A DNA stretch of 64,000 nucleotides from Salmonella enterica subsp. enterica serovar Typhimurium str. LT2 (GCF_000006945.2 NC_003197.2:1860001-1924000); one strand, 5' to 3'; positions 27,749 through 36,776 are shown, counted from the stretch's first letter. A program made the numbers and translations. The notes: generated by a model not told the origin, from the sequence alone.

Positions 27749-28480
27749 ATGACTGGAAAGCTATCTCCACGCGTCGGGGAGGCGCGTGATACTGCCGTCA
27801 GCCACTATGTGTTTGAAGCGCCGGTACGCCTGTGGCACTGGCTAACGGTGGCCTGCATGTTGGTACTGATGGTAACAGGCTACTTCATTGGCCGGCCCTT
27901 GCCGTCGGTGAGTGGCGAGGCGACCTATCTGTTTTACATGGGCTATATCCGGCTGATCCACTTTGCCGCCGCGATGATCTTTACCGTGTTACTGCTGGGG
28001 CGAATTTATTGGGCCTGTGTCGGCAACCGCTATTCACGAGAGCTGTTTATTGTCCCGGTCTGGCGTCGTAGTTGGTGGCAAGGCGCTTTCACCGTGGTCC
28101 GCTGGTATCTGTTTCTGGAGAAAAAACCGGGGAGCGACATCGGACATAACCCTGTCGCGCAGGCCGCGATGTTCGGCTATTTCCTGTTGTCGGTATTTAT
28201 GATCCTCACCGGTTTCGCTCTGTTTGGCGAGCATAGCCAGTACGCCATCTTTGCGCCGTTCCGCTATGTGGTTGAATTTTTCTACTGGACCGGCGGCAAC
28301 TCCATCGATATTCACAGTTGGCACCGACTGGGCATGTGGCTGATCGCCGCCTTCATCGTCGGGCACGTTTACCTCGCTATCCGGGAAGACATTATGTCCG
28401 ACGATACGGTGATCTCCACCATGATCAATGGCTATCGCAGCCATAAATTCCCCAAACCGCACGACAAGGAGCCCTCATGA
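27749..28480 (+). CDS. hyaC: Hydrogenase-1 b-type cytochrome subunit HyaC
   Basis: Four-helix membrane cytochrome b that anchors HyaAB and passes electrons to quinone. The 243 residues show histidine-bearing helices: VRLWHWLTVACMLVLMVTGYFIG, YIRLIHFAAAMIFTVLLLGR and SWHRLGMWLIAAFIVGHVYLAI. It follows hyaB by 18 bases and overlaps hyaD by 4. Confidence 0.95.
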   Translation: MTGKLSPRVGEARDTAVSHYVFEAPVRLWHWLTVACMLVLMVTGYFIGRPLPSVSGEATYLFYMGYIRLIHFAAAMIFTVLLLGRIYWACVGNRYSRELFIVPVWRRSWWQGAFTVVRWYLFLEKKPGSDIGHNPVAQAAMFGYFLLSVFMILTGFALFGEHSQYAIFAPFRYVVEFFYWTGGNSIDIHSWHRLGMWLIAAFIVGHVYLAIREDIMSDDTVISTMINGYRSHKFPKPHDKEPS

Positions 28481-29073
28481 ATGCGCAACGCGTAGTGGTG
28501 ATGGGGTTAGGAAACCTGCTGTGGGCCGATGAAGGATTCGGTATCCGGGTCGCGGAGCGTTTGTATGCCCGATATCACTGGCCTGAAGAGGTAGAAATTG
28601 TGGACGGCGGTACGCAAGGGCTAAACCTGTTAGGTTATGTTGAGCAAGCCAGCCATCTCCTGCTCCTTGACGCGATCGATTACGGCCTGGCGCCGGGCAG
28701 CCTGCGAACCTATGCCGGCGAGAAAATCCCCGCGTATCTCAGCGCCAAAAAAATGAGCCTGCATCAAAACAGTTTTTCCGAAGTTCTGGCGCTGGCCGAC
28801 ATCCGCGGGCATCTGCCCTGTCACATTGCGCTGGTCGGCCTGCAACCGGCGCTACTGGACGACTACGGCGGTAGCCTGAGCGAAATAGCTCGCAGCCAGC
28901 TACCGGCGGCAGAACAGGCCGCCCTGGCGCAACTGGCCGCCTGGGGGATCGTGCCGCAGGCAAATGAGGTCGCACGCTGCCTGAACTATAAATGCCTGTC
29001 GATGGAAAATTATGAGGGAGTGCGCATACGTCAGTATCAGACACGTCTGGAGGGCAAAAGAAGTGGCGAATGA
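28477..29073 (+). CDS. hyaD: Hydrogenase-1 maturation endopeptidase HyaD
   Basis: Nickel-dependent protease that removes the C-terminal tail of the HyaB precursor. The 198 residues begin MNAQRVVVMGLGNLLWADEGFG, the conserved HycI/HybD-family start with Glu in the metal site. The second metal-site segment is EIVDGGTQGLNLL, and the histidine in CHIALVGLQP follows. Starts overlap hyaC by 4 bases and the end overlaps hyaE by 11. Confidence 0.95.
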   Translation: MNAQRVVVMGLGNLLWADEGFGIRVAERLYARYHWPEEVEIVDGGTQGLNLLGYVEQASHLLLLDAIDYGLAPGSLRTYAGEKIPAYLSAKKMSLHQNSFSEVLALADIRGHLPCHIALVGLQPALLDDYGGSLSEIARSQLPAAEQAALAQLAAWGIVPQANEVARCLNYKCLSMENYEGVRIRQYQTRLEGKRSGE

Positions 29074-29467
29074 CACCCCGTTCTCTGCGCTATGGCAACG
29101 CCTGTTAACCCGTGGATGGCAACCGGTAGAGGCTTCTACGGTAGACGACTGGATCAAACGGGTTGGAGATGGCGTCATCCTGTTAAGTAGCGATCCGCGG
29201 CGTACGCCGGAAGTCAGCGATAACCCGGTGATGATTGCCGAACTCCTGCGTGAGTTCCCGCAGTTTGACTGGCAGGTGGCGGTGGCCGACCTTGAACAAA
29301 GCGAAGCTATCGGCGATCGCTTTAATGTACGTCGGTTTCCGGCGACGTTGGTTTTTACAGACGGCAAGCTACGCGGCGCGCTCAGCGGCATTCATCCCTG
29401 GGCTGAACTGCTCACGCTGATGCGTTCGATAGTTGACACTCCCGCAGCGCAGGAGACAGTACAATGA
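29063..29467 (+). CDS. hyaE: Hydrogenase-1 chaperone HyaE
   Basis: Thioredoxin-fold protein without a CXXC motif; in E. coli it binds the Tat-signal-bearing small subunit HyaA before export. The start is GTG at 29063, chosen because GGAGG stands 7-11 bases upstream and it gives the conserved VANDTPFSALWQRLL N-terminus (134 residues). It overlaps hyaD by 11 bases and hyaF by 4. The longer in-frame ATG upstream lies inside hyaD. Confidence 0.93.
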   Translation: MANDTPFSALWQRLLTRGWQPVEASTVDDWIKRVGDGVILLSSDPRRTPEVSDNPVMIAELLREFPQFDWQVAVADLEQSEAIGDRFNVRRFPATLVFTDGKLRGALSGIHPWAELLTLMRSIVDTPAAQETVQ

Positions 29468-30312
29468 GCAACGCCTTTTTTCATCTGCTGGGGCCAGGTA
29501 CGCAGCCTGATGACGCCAGTTTCTCGATGAATCCCTTACCGCTCACCTGTCAGGTCAATGGCGACCCAAGTATGGCGGCGCTGGAGCGCTGCGCTCACAG
29601 CCCGGCGGTGATGGCATTGTTGACCGATCTGCGAGGTCAGCTTGCCCGGCGCATCCCGGAAGTCGGCGACGTGCTGGGATGGGAGTTATCTCCCCTGAAT
29701 GCCGATGATCTCTCATTCCTCAATACGCTATTGGGCGAAGGCGAAGTCTCGGTACGCATTCAGCATCCGGACGGGAGTGAAAGCGAGATCCAGGAGACCA
29801 TCTTCTGCGGCCTGTGGCGGGTACGCCATCTGCATAACCGACGTCTGCTGACGGATCGTCTGGAAGCGGGTAGCGCGCCCCTGACATTATGGCAAGCGGC
29901 GACTGCCGATACGCTGCCTGACGACTCTCTGCTGCCTCCGCCTGTCGCTGGCCTGATGAATGGACTGCCGCTGGCCCATGAATTATTGGCGCACGTACGC
30001 GATCCGGCGTTGCAACCACACAGCATCAATTTGACCCAACTGCCGCTCAGCGAGGCCGATCGTCTTTTTCTGGCGCGTTTATGCGGACACGGGAACATCC
30101 AGATTCGCATCTCCGGGTATGGCGAAAGCCAAATCAACGCCACAGCATTGCGCCATCTCTGGCATGTGCGCTGTCTGGACGCCCTTAAAGGGCCGTTGCT
30201 CGATAGCTATGAGATTTGTCCTTTGCCGGAGCTGGTACTGGCGGCCCCGGAAGATCTGGCCGATTCGCGCCAGCGCCTGGATGAAGTCTGCCGATGGCTG
30301 GAGACGCGCTAG
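29464..30312 (+). CDS. hyaF: Hydrogenase-1 accessory protein HyaF
   Basis: A 282-residue HupH/HyaF-family protein needed for hydrogenase-1 assembly, thought to help electron-transfer or small-subunit maturation; the precise step is unsettled. Two internally similar halves are visible, each ending in a segment like GLWRVRHLHN / HLWHVRCLDA. It overlaps hyaE by 4 bases and is followed 74 bases later by cyxA. Confidence 0.93.
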   Translation: MSNAFFHLLGPGTQPDDASFSMNPLPLTCQVNGDPSMAALERCAHSPAVMALLTDLRGQLARRIPEVGDVLGWELSPLNADDLSFLNTLLGEGEVSVRIQHPDGSESEIQETIFCGLWRVRHLHNRRLLTDRLEAGSAPLTLWQAATADTLPDDSLLPPPVAGLMNGLPLAHELLAHVRDPALQPHSINLTQLPLSEADRLFLARLCGHGNIQIRISGYGESQINATALRHLWHVRCLDALKGPLLDSYEICPLPELVLAAPEDLADSRQRLDEVCRWLETR

Positions 30313-30386
30313 CGCTCTCAACAGGAACGTCACCGGAGTCCGGTACTGATTAGCTTTTTACTCTCTTTCTGCCTACAGGAGTTAGC

Positions 30387-31931
30387 ATGTGGGATGTCAT
30401 TGACTTATCGCGCTGGCAGTTTGCGCTGACCGCGCTGTATCACTTTTTATTTGTTCCTCTTACGCTTGGGCTGATTTTTTTGCTGGCCGTCATGGAGACG
30501 ATCTATGTGGTGACGGGGAAAACCGTCTACCGCGATATGACGCGTTTCTGGGGCAAGCTCTTCGGGATCAATTTTGCTCTCGGTGTGGCTACCGGCCTGA
30601 CCATGGAGTTTCAGTTCGGGACTAACTGGTCGCTCTATTCCAACTATGTGGGCGATATCTTCGGCGCGCCGCTGGCGATGGAAGCGTTACTGGCCTTTTT
30701 TCTCGAATCCACTTTTGTCGGTCTGTTCTTTTTCGGCTGGCAGCGGCTGAATAAATACCAACACCTGCTGGTCACCTGGCTGGTGGCCTTCGGCTCCAAT
30801 ATTTCAGCATTATGGATTCTGAATGCCAATGGCTGGATGCAGTATCCTACCGGCGCTCATTTCAACATCGATACGTTACGGATGGAAATGAGCAGCTTCA
30901 GCGATCTGGTCTTTAACCCGGTGAGCCAGGTGAAATTCGTCCATACCGTCATGTCCGGTTATGTCACCGGCGCCATGTTTATTATGTCCATCAGCGCCTG
31001 GTATCTGCTACGTGGCCGCGAGCGTGAGGTGGCCTTGCGCTCGTTTGCTATCGGCTCAGTATTCGGCACCCTGGCCATTCTGGGAACCCTGCAACTGGGG
31101 GACAGTTCGGCCTACGAAGTCGCCCAAATTCAGCCGGTGAAACTGGCGGCGATGGAAGGCGAATGGCAAACCGAACCCGCGCCCGCGCCGTTTCATCTGA
31201 TTGCCTGGCCGCAGCAGGAACAGGAGCGTAATGCATTTGCCGTGAAGATCCCTGCTCTGCTGGGTATTCTGGCCACCCATTCGCTGGATACACCGGTTCC
31301 GGGGTTAAAAAACCTGATGGACGACGCTCTGCCGCGCCTGAAGCGTGGCCGGGAGGCCTGGTTACTCATGAAGGAGATAGCGCAAGGCAATCGCTCGCCG
31401 CAGGTACTGAATGCGTTTCACGCCGTTGAGGGCGATCTGGGGTACGGCATTCTGCTGGCGAAATATGCCCCGGATATGAACCATGTGACGCCGGAGCAGT
31501 ATCGTGCGGCCCAGCGTGGCGCTATTCCTCAGGTGGCGCCGGTGTTCTGGAGTTTCCGTATTATGGTCGGCTGCGGTTCGCTGCTGTTAGTGGTGATGTT
31601 GATTGCGTTGATACAGACGCTGCGAATGCGTATCGACCAGCATCGCTGGGTATTGCGTATGACGCTGTGGAGCCTGCCGTTACCGTGGATTGCCATTGAA
31701 GCCGGTTGGTTTATGACGGAGTTTGGCCGTCAGCCCTGGGCGATTCAGGACATTCTGCCGACCTGGTACGCTCACTCCGCGCTGACGCCGGGCCAGCTGG
31801 CCTTCTCAATGGGACTTATCCTCGGACTTTACACCCTGTTTTTAATCGCGGAAGTCTATCTGATGCAGAAGTACGCGCGTCTTGGGCCGAGCGCCATGCA
31901 ACATCAACAACAAGCGCAACAACAGGGATAA
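30387..31931 (+). CDS. cyxA: Cytochrome bd-II oxidase subunit I
   Basis: Quinol-oxidising, haem-binding subunit of the second cytochrome bd oxidase (E. coli appC, Salmonella cyxA). The 514 residues carry the high-spin haem ligand His19 (LYHFLFVPLTLGL), the Met/His pair region near KFVHTVMSGY and the signature TEFGRQPWAIQDILPT. The GRQPW motif identifies the family. Placement directly after hyaF, as in E. coli hya-app, suggests H2 oxidation is coupled to O2 reduction at low oxygen. Confidence 0.95.
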   Translation: MWDVIDLSRWQFALTALYHFLFVPLTLGLIFLLAVMETIYVVTGKTVYRDMTRFWGKLFGINFALGVATGLTMEFQFGTNWSLYSNYVGDIFGAPLAMEALLAFFLESTFVGLFFFGWQRLNKYQHLLVTWLVAFGSNISALWILNANGWMQYPTGAHFNIDTLRMEMSSFSDLVFNPVSQVKFVHTVMSGYVTGAMFIMSISAWYLLRGREREVALRSFAIGSVFGTLAILGTLQLGDSSAYEVAQIQPVKLAAMEGEWQTEPAPAPFHLIAWPQQEQERNAFAVKIPALLGILATHSLDTPVPGLKNLMDDALPRLKRGREAWLLMKEIAQGNRSPQVLNAFHAVEGDLGYGILLAKYAPDMNHVTPEQYRAAQRGAIPQVAPVFWSFRIMVGCGSLLLVVMLIALIQTLRMRIDQHRWVLRMTLWSLPLPWIAIEAGWFMTEFGRQPWAIQDILPTWYAHSALTPGQLAFSMGLILGLYTLFLIAEVYLMQKYARLGPSAMQHQQQAQQQG

Positions 31932-31942
31932 AGGAGACAATC

Positions 31943-33079
31943 ATGTTGGATTATGAAACGTTGCGGTTCATTTGGTGGCTGCTGATCGGCGTCATCCTGG
32001 TGGCATTTATGGTAACTGACGGGTTTGATATGGGTGTCGGTTGCCTGCTCCCGCTGATAGCGCGCAACGATGACGAACGCCGGGTATTGATCAATAGCGT
32101 GGGCGCCCACTGGGAAGGAAACCAGGTATGGTTGATTCTCGCGGGCGGGGCATTATTCGCCGCCTGGCCACGGGTCTATGCCGCCGCGTTTTCCGGTTTT
32201 TATGTGGCGATGATCCTGGTGCTGTGTGCCCTCTTCTTTCGCCCGCTGGCCTTTGATTATCGGGGAAAAATCGCCAATGCCCGCTGGCGCGCGCTGTGGG
32301 ATACCGGTCTGGTTATCGGCAGCCTGGTTCCCCCAGTCGTATTCGGCATCGCGTTCGGCAACCTGTTTTTAGGCGTGCCGTTTGCCTTCACGCCGCAGCT
32401 TCATGTTGACTATTTTGGCACCTTCTGGCAGTTACTCTCGCCCTTTGCCCTACTGTGTGGATTATTGAGTCTGTCGTTGGTGATTATGCAAGGAGGCGTC
32501 TGGTTACAGTTGAAAACGGAGGGCGTTATTCGTCAACGGGCTCTGTCGGCCACCCGCTACAGCGCGCTGCTGATCGTGATCTGCTTCCTGCTGGCCGGTT
32601 ACTGGCTGTGGGCCGGCGTTGATGGCTTTGTCTTGCTCACGCAGGATGCCAACGGCCCTTCCAATCCGCTCTTAAAAGGCGTGGCGATACTCCCTGGCGC
32701 ATGGATGAACCACTTTATACGCTCGCCGCTACTGCTCATCATCCCGTTGCTCGGTATGATCCTGCCGATTCTGGCTTTCTATGCCTGCCTTCGCGGTCAG
32801 ACTATTCGTGGATTTCTGTTCGCTTCCCTGACCCAGGCCTGCGTCATCTTTACCGCCGGCATAACGCTATTTCCTTTTGTGATGCCGTCGAGTGTTAGTC
32901 CTCTCTCCAGCCTGACGGTGTGGGACAGCACCTCCAGCCAGATGACGCTCGAAATCATGCTGGTGATTGTGCTGATTTTTCTGCCGATCGTACTGCTCTA
33001 TACGCTATGGAGCTATTACAAAATGTTGGGGCGTATCAACCTGGGGACCCTCCGCCGCAACGATCATGAACTTTATTAG
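31943..33079 (+). CDS. cyxB: Cytochrome bd-II oxidase subunit II
   Basis: Membrane partner subunit of CyxA, equal in length (378) to E. coli AppB. The N-terminus MLDYETLRFIWWLLIG and the motif MVTDGFDMGVGCLLP are typical of CydB-type subunits. The ATG at 31943 with AAGGAGA was chosen; a longer in-frame ORF begins inside cyxA and is not a real start. It lies 11 bases after cyxA and is followed by the AppX-like microprotein. Confidence 0.95.
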   Translation: MLDYETLRFIWWLLIGVILVAFMVTDGFDMGVGCLLPLIARNDDERRVLINSVGAHWEGNQVWLILAGGALFAAWPRVYAAAFSGFYVAMILVLCALFFRPLAFDYRGKIANARWRALWDTGLVIGSLVPPVVFGIAFGNLFLGVPFAFTPQLHVDYFGTFWQLLSPFALLCGLLSLSLVIMQGGVWLQLKTEGVIRQRALSATRYSALLIVICFLLAGYWLWAGVDGFVLLTQDANGPSNPLLKGVAILPGAWMNHFIRSPLLLIIPLLGMILPILAFYACLRGQTIRGFLFASLTQACVIFTAGITLFPFVMPSSVSPLSSLTVWDSTSSQMTLEIMLVIVLIFLPIVLLYTLWSYYKMLGRINLGTLRRNDHELY

Positions 33080-33091
33080 GGAGCGGGAGCG

Positions 33092-33181
33092 ATGTGGTAT
33101 TTACTGTGGTTTGTCGGCATTCTGCTGATGTGCTCACTGTCGACACTGGCGCTGGTATGGCTTGAGTCGCGTCAACAATAA
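33092..33181 (+). CDS. appX: AppX-like 29-aa cytochrome bd-II microprotein
   Basis: A single-helix membrane microprotein of 29 residues, beginning MWYLLWFVGILLMCSL and ending in a short polar tail (WLESRQQ). It closely resembles E. coli AppX and is a homologue in type of CydX, the small subunit that stabilises cytochrome bd. GGGAGCGGGAG precedes the ATG, 12 bases after the cyxB stop. The phytase gene appA that follows in E. coli is absent; a terminator follows instead. Confidence 0.9.
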   Translation: MWYLLWFVGILLMCSLSTLALVWLESRQQ

Positions 33182-33575
33182 AGAGGTAAACCGGGGTCAG
33201 CGCCGTCTGACTCCGGTTATTTTTATCTTTTTACGCGCCTGGTGAAGACGTTTCCCCGCCGACAGGACGACATAACATTGATACATGTCGTTATCATAAC
33301 GTTTACTTTTAGAGGTGCGTCATAATTATGACAAATAGCCACCTTGCACATATTTCGCATATTTAAGCAATTAATTGCATAATTAGCAATATATCACCTC
33401 TTATAGCGGATAGTTAACCACTTCCCATCCAAAATCATAACGAAAATCCAACTGCCTGCCATTTTTGATCTGAGTTAATTGTTTAAAAAAGTGTTAAATT
33501 TATCGCTACATGGTGTGATCTACTATGTACCACGGTCAATTAAAGAACATATTACTTTTATCACTAAGGTTTATC
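33182..33575. promoter_or_regulatory. cyxX-gdhA spacer (394 bases)
   Basis: After the operon terminator the spacer becomes very AT-rich and leads to gdhA. Two dyads stand out: ACGACAT/ATGTCGT (33267-33273 with 33285-33291) and the perfect 14-base palindrome GTCATAATTATGAC (33319-33332). They may be operators for gdhA; no known regulator could be assigned. No credible gene is present. Confidence 0.45.
33189..33225 (+). terminator. Terminator of the hya-cyx operon
   Basis: AACCGGGGTCAG and CTGACTCCGGTT (33189-33200 with 33207-33218) form a 12-bp stem with one G-U pair, followed by a T-rich tail. It starts 8 bases after the AppX-like stop. Confidence 0.88.
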
Positions 33576-34850
33576 ATGGATAAGTTATCTTACGCTTCAG
33601 ATAGCAGCACATCTGCCTGGAATACCTACCTGCAACAAATCGAGCGTGTGGCCCCTTATCTGGGCGAGTTATCCCCCTGGGTGGATACTCTGCGCCACCC
33701 AAAACGCGCTCTGATCGTCGATATTCCGGTACAAATGGATGATGGCACTATTCGTCATTTCGAAGGATATCGCGTGCAGCACAACCTCTCCCGAGGTCCG
33801 GGTAAAGGCGGTGTTCGCTACCATCCTGACGTTGATCTCAATGAAGTGATGGCCCTGTCAGCATGGATGACCATCAAATGTGCCGCGCTGAACCTGCCAT
33901 ACGGCGGCGCTAAAGGCGGTATCCGCGTCGATCCGTTCTCGCTGTCGGAAGGTGAACTGGAGCGTTTGACCCGCCGCTATACCAGCGAGATCGGCATTAT
34001 CATCGGGCCGCAGAAAGATATTCCTGCGCCGGATGTCGGCACCAACGGTAAAGTGATGGCCTGGATGATGGATACGTATTCCATGAATCATGGCACGACG
34101 GTCACTGGCGTCGTCACCGGTAAGCCTATCCATCTTGGCGGTTCGCTGGGCCGTGAAAAAGCGACGGGGCGCGGCGTTTTCGTCAGCGGGCTGGAAGCCG
34201 CACGTCGGGCGAATATTGCTGTTGAAGGCGCTCGCGTTGCGGTTCAGGGTTTTGGTAACGTCGGCAGCGAAGCCGCGCGTCTGTTTGCAGGCGCTGGCGC
34301 CCGTGTCGTGGCGATTCAGGATCATACCGCGACCCTGTTTAACGCCACCGGTATTGACATGAAGGCGCTCACGGCATGGCAGACAGAACACAAACAGATA
34401 GCCGGTTTCCCGGGCGCGGAAACTATCGCCAGCGATGCGTTCTGGCGTCTGGAGATGGATATTCTGATCCCGGCGGCGCTTGAAGGTCAGATAACTCGTC
34501 AGCGCGCGGAAGCCCTGACGTGTAAGCTGGTGCTGGAAGGGGCTAACGGCCCAACCTATCCGGATGCTGATGATGTTCTGGCCAGCCGTGGTATCCTTGT
34601 GGTGCCTGACGTGGTCTGTAACGCAGGCGGCGTAACCGTCAGCTACTTCGAATGGGTACAAGATATGGCCAGCTTCTTCTGGAGCGAAGAAGAGATCAAT
34701 GCGCGCATGGACAAAATCATGACCGACGCGATTGTCCATGTCTGGGAGAAAGCGGCTGAGAAATCCTGCTCTCTGCGCACCGCAGCCTATATTGTCGCCT
34801 GTGAGCGCATTCTGCTGGCCCGTAAAGATCGCGGTATCTATCCAGGTTAA
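33576..34850 (+). CDS. gdhA: NAD-type glutamate dehydrogenase (second GDH)
   Basis: Interconverts glutamate with 2-oxoglutarate and ammonia. The 424 residues match the short Gdh family typified by NAD-specific catabolic enzymes, not the 447-residue NADP enzyme of E. coli. The catalytic Lys113 is in NLPYGGAKGGI, the hexapeptide-rich GPGKGGVRYHPDV precedes it, and the dinucleotide fold has VAVQGFGNVGSEAARL. NAD specificity is inferred. ATG 33576 was chosen over an upstream in-frame start because AAGG precedes it and the family starts here. It is absent from this position in E. coli K-12 and is likely an additional glutamate dehydrogenase of Salmonella. Confidence 0.88.
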   Translation: MDKLSYASDSSTSAWNTYLQQIERVAPYLGELSPWVDTLRHPKRALIVDIPVQMDDGTIRHFEGYRVQHNLSRGPGKGGVRYHPDVDLNEVMALSAWMTIKCAALNLPYGGAKGGIRVDPFSLSEGELERLTRRYTSEIGIIIGPQKDIPAPDVGTNGKVMAWMMDTYSMNHGTTVTGVVTGKPIHLGGSLGREKATGRGVFVSGLEAARRANIAVEGARVAVQGFGNVGSEAARLFAGAGARVVAIQDHTATLFNATGIDMKALTAWQTEHKQIAGFPGAETIASDAFWRLEMDILIPAALEGQITRQRAEALTCKLVLEGANGPTYPDADDVLASRGILVVPDVVCNAGGVTVSYFEWVQDMASFFWSEEEINARMDKIMTDAIVHVWEKAAEKSCSLRTAAYIVACERILLARKDRGIYPG

Positions 34851-34869
34851 GGCGACAAATCATTGCGCT

Positions 34870-34897
34870 AAAATCCACGTCCCGGCGTGGATTTTTT
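34870..34897. terminator. Terminator after gdhA
   Basis: AAAATCCACG and CGTGGATTTT (34870-34879 with 34886-34895) form a 10-bp stem with T run. The arms are the same as those of the ychF terminator at 22962, at the other end of the accessory block. Confidence 0.85.
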
Positions 34898-35063
34898 GTC
34901 TGTATACCCCGTTTTCCACGCGCGCGCCGATAAATTCTGTCTCAATAAAATGTCTGTTTGTTCGCAAAATAGCGGTTCAATCACGCGTATCTGGTCATCG
35001 TAGACTAAGGTTTTGTCATGGTAAATGCCGTTGGCTTTGGCTCACCGCTAAGGAGATAACTTG

Positions 35064-36776
35064 ATGATACCCCCAGAGATTCGCCGTTCTGTTCTACTGC
35101 AGAAAGCCATAAAACTGGCGCTGGCAGGGACGCTGCTGACGTTTGCATCGTTTTCGGCGACTGCCGCAGACCCGTCTTCCGACACTGAAACTCCGCAGCC
35201 GCCGGATATTTTGCTTGGCCCGCTCTTTAATGATGTCCAGAATGCAAAACTCTTCCCCGATCAGAAAACCTTTGCTGACGCCATACCTAATAGCGATCCG
35301 CTCATGATTCTTGCGGATTATCGTATGCAGCGGAACCAGTCCGGCTTCGATTTACGTCATTTTGTTGATGTTAACTTCACCCTGCCGAAAGCGGGTGAAA
35401 AATATGTCCCGCCTGCCGGGCAGTCATTGCGTGAACATATTGATGGCCTGTGGCCGGTGCTGACACGTTCAACTAAAAACGTCGAAAAGTGGGACTCGCT
35501 CTTGCCGTTGCCTGAATCCTATGTCGTGCCGGGTGGTCGATTCAGAGAGATTTACTACTGGGACAGCTACTTTACGATGCTGGGGCTGGCGGAAAGCGGG
35601 CACTGGGATAAGGTGGCGGATATGGTGGCGAACTTTGGTTACGAAATTGACGCCTGGGGGCATATTCCTAACGGCAACCGTACCTACTACCTGAGTCGTT
35701 CGCAGCCGCCTTTCTTTGCGTTTATGGTTGAGTTACTGGCGCAACATGAAGGTGACGATGCGCTGAAAGAATACCTGCCGCAACTGCAAAAAGAGTACGC
35801 CTACTGGATGGAGGGCGTTGAGACATTGCAGCCAGGGCAACAAAACCAACGCGTCGTCAAACTGGAAGACGGCAGCGTTCTCAACCGCTACTGGGACGAT
35901 CGGGATACGCCCCGCCCTGAATCCTGGGTTGAAGATATCGCTACCGCCAAAAGCAACCCCAACCGCCCGGCAACGGAGATCTATCGAGACCTCCGTTCTG
36001 CTGCCGCCTCCGGCTGGGATTTCAGCTCCCGCTGGATGGATAATCCGCAGCAGCTCAGTACCATTCGTACCACCACTATTGCCCCTGTCGATCTTAACGC
36101 TCTGCTGTATCAACTGGAGAAAACCCTCGCCCGCGCCAGCGCTGCGGCGGGCGATCGGGCCAAAGCCTCGCACTATGACGCGCTGGCCAACGCGCGGCAA
36201 AAAGCCATTGAAATGCATCTGTGGAATAACAAAGAGGGTTGGTATGCCGACTACGATCTGAAGAACAATAAAATCCGTGACCAACTCACCGCTGCCGCGC
36301 TGTTCCCGCTCTATGTAAACGCCGCCGCGAAAGATCGCGCCGCGAAAGTGGCGGCGGCGGCCCAGGCGCATCTGCTACAGCCTGGCGGGCTGGCTACCAC
36401 CTCGGTTAAAAGCGGACAGCAATGGGATGCGCCAAACGGCTGGGCGCCGTTACAATGGGTCGCTGCCGAAGGATTGCAAAATTATGGGCAGGATGACGTG
36501 GCAATGGAAGTCACCTGGCGCTTTTTAACCAATGTGCAGCACACCTACGATCGCGAGAAAAAACTGGTCGAAAAAAATGATGTCAGCAGCACCGGAACCG
36601 GCGGTGGCGGCGGCGAATATCCACTTCAGGACGGCTTTGGCTGGACCAACGGCGTGACGCTGAAAATGCTCGATCTGATTTGTCCGCAGGAAAAACCGTG
36701 CGATAGCGTACCGTCTACTCGTCCGGCATCGTTAAGCGCAACGCCGACAAAAACGCCGTCTGCAGCGACGCAGTAA
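35064..36776 (+). CDS. treA: Periplasmic trehalase
   Basis: Hydrolyses trehalose to glucose in the periplasm, allowing growth on trehalose at high osmolarity. The 570-residue precursor has a signal peptide ending at about SATAAD. Glycoside hydrolase family 37 signatures are present: PGGRFREIYYWDSYF and QWDAPNGWAPLQW, plus the glycine run TGTGGGGGEYP. AGGAGATAAC precedes ATG 35064. The C-terminal tail is Pro/Thr/Ala-rich and variable in the family. Confidence 0.97.
   Translation: MIPPEIRRSVLLQKAIKLALAGTLLTFASFSATAADPSSDTETPQPPDILLGPLFNDVQNAKLFPDQKTFADAIPNSDPLMILADYRMQRNQSGFDLRHFVDVNFTLPKAGEKYVPPAGQSLREHIDGLWPVLTRSTKNVEKWDSLLPLPESYVVPGGRFREIYYWDSYFTMLGLAESGHWDKVADMVANFGYEIDAWGHIPNGNRTYYLSRSQPPFFAFMVELLAQHEGDDALKEYLPQLQKEYAYWMEGVETLQPGQQNQRVVKLEDGSVLNRYWDDRDTPRPESWVEDIATAKSNPNRPATEIYRDLRSAAASGWDFSSRWMDNPQQLSTIRTTTIAPVDLNALLYQLEKTLARASAAAGDRAKASHYDALANARQKAIEMHLWNNKEGWYADYDLKNNKIRDQLTAAALFPLYVNAAAKDRAAKVAAAAQAHLLQPGGLATTSVKSGQQWDAPNGWAPLQWVAAEGLQNYGQDDVAMEVTWRFLTNVQHTYDREKKLVEKNDVSSTGTGGGGGEYPLQDGFGWTNGVTLKMLDLICPQEKPCDSVPSTRPASLSATPTKTPSAATQ

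Noticed and set aside
33328..33366. 12-codon ORF with three His codons and an upstream AGAGGTG, before gdhA
   Set aside because: It could be read as a leader peptide, but no attenuator hairpins follow and gdhA is not a histidine-linked gene. The ORF is too short to support.
33858..34739. 293-codon open frame on the minus strand inside gdhA
   Set aside because: It is antisense to a clear glutamate dehydrogenase, has no ribosome site or recognisable protein, and its openness follows from the codon bias of the sense gene.
35733..36371. 212-codon minus-strand frame inside treA
   Set aside because: It is fully contained in treA, with no ribosome site and no recognisable protein.
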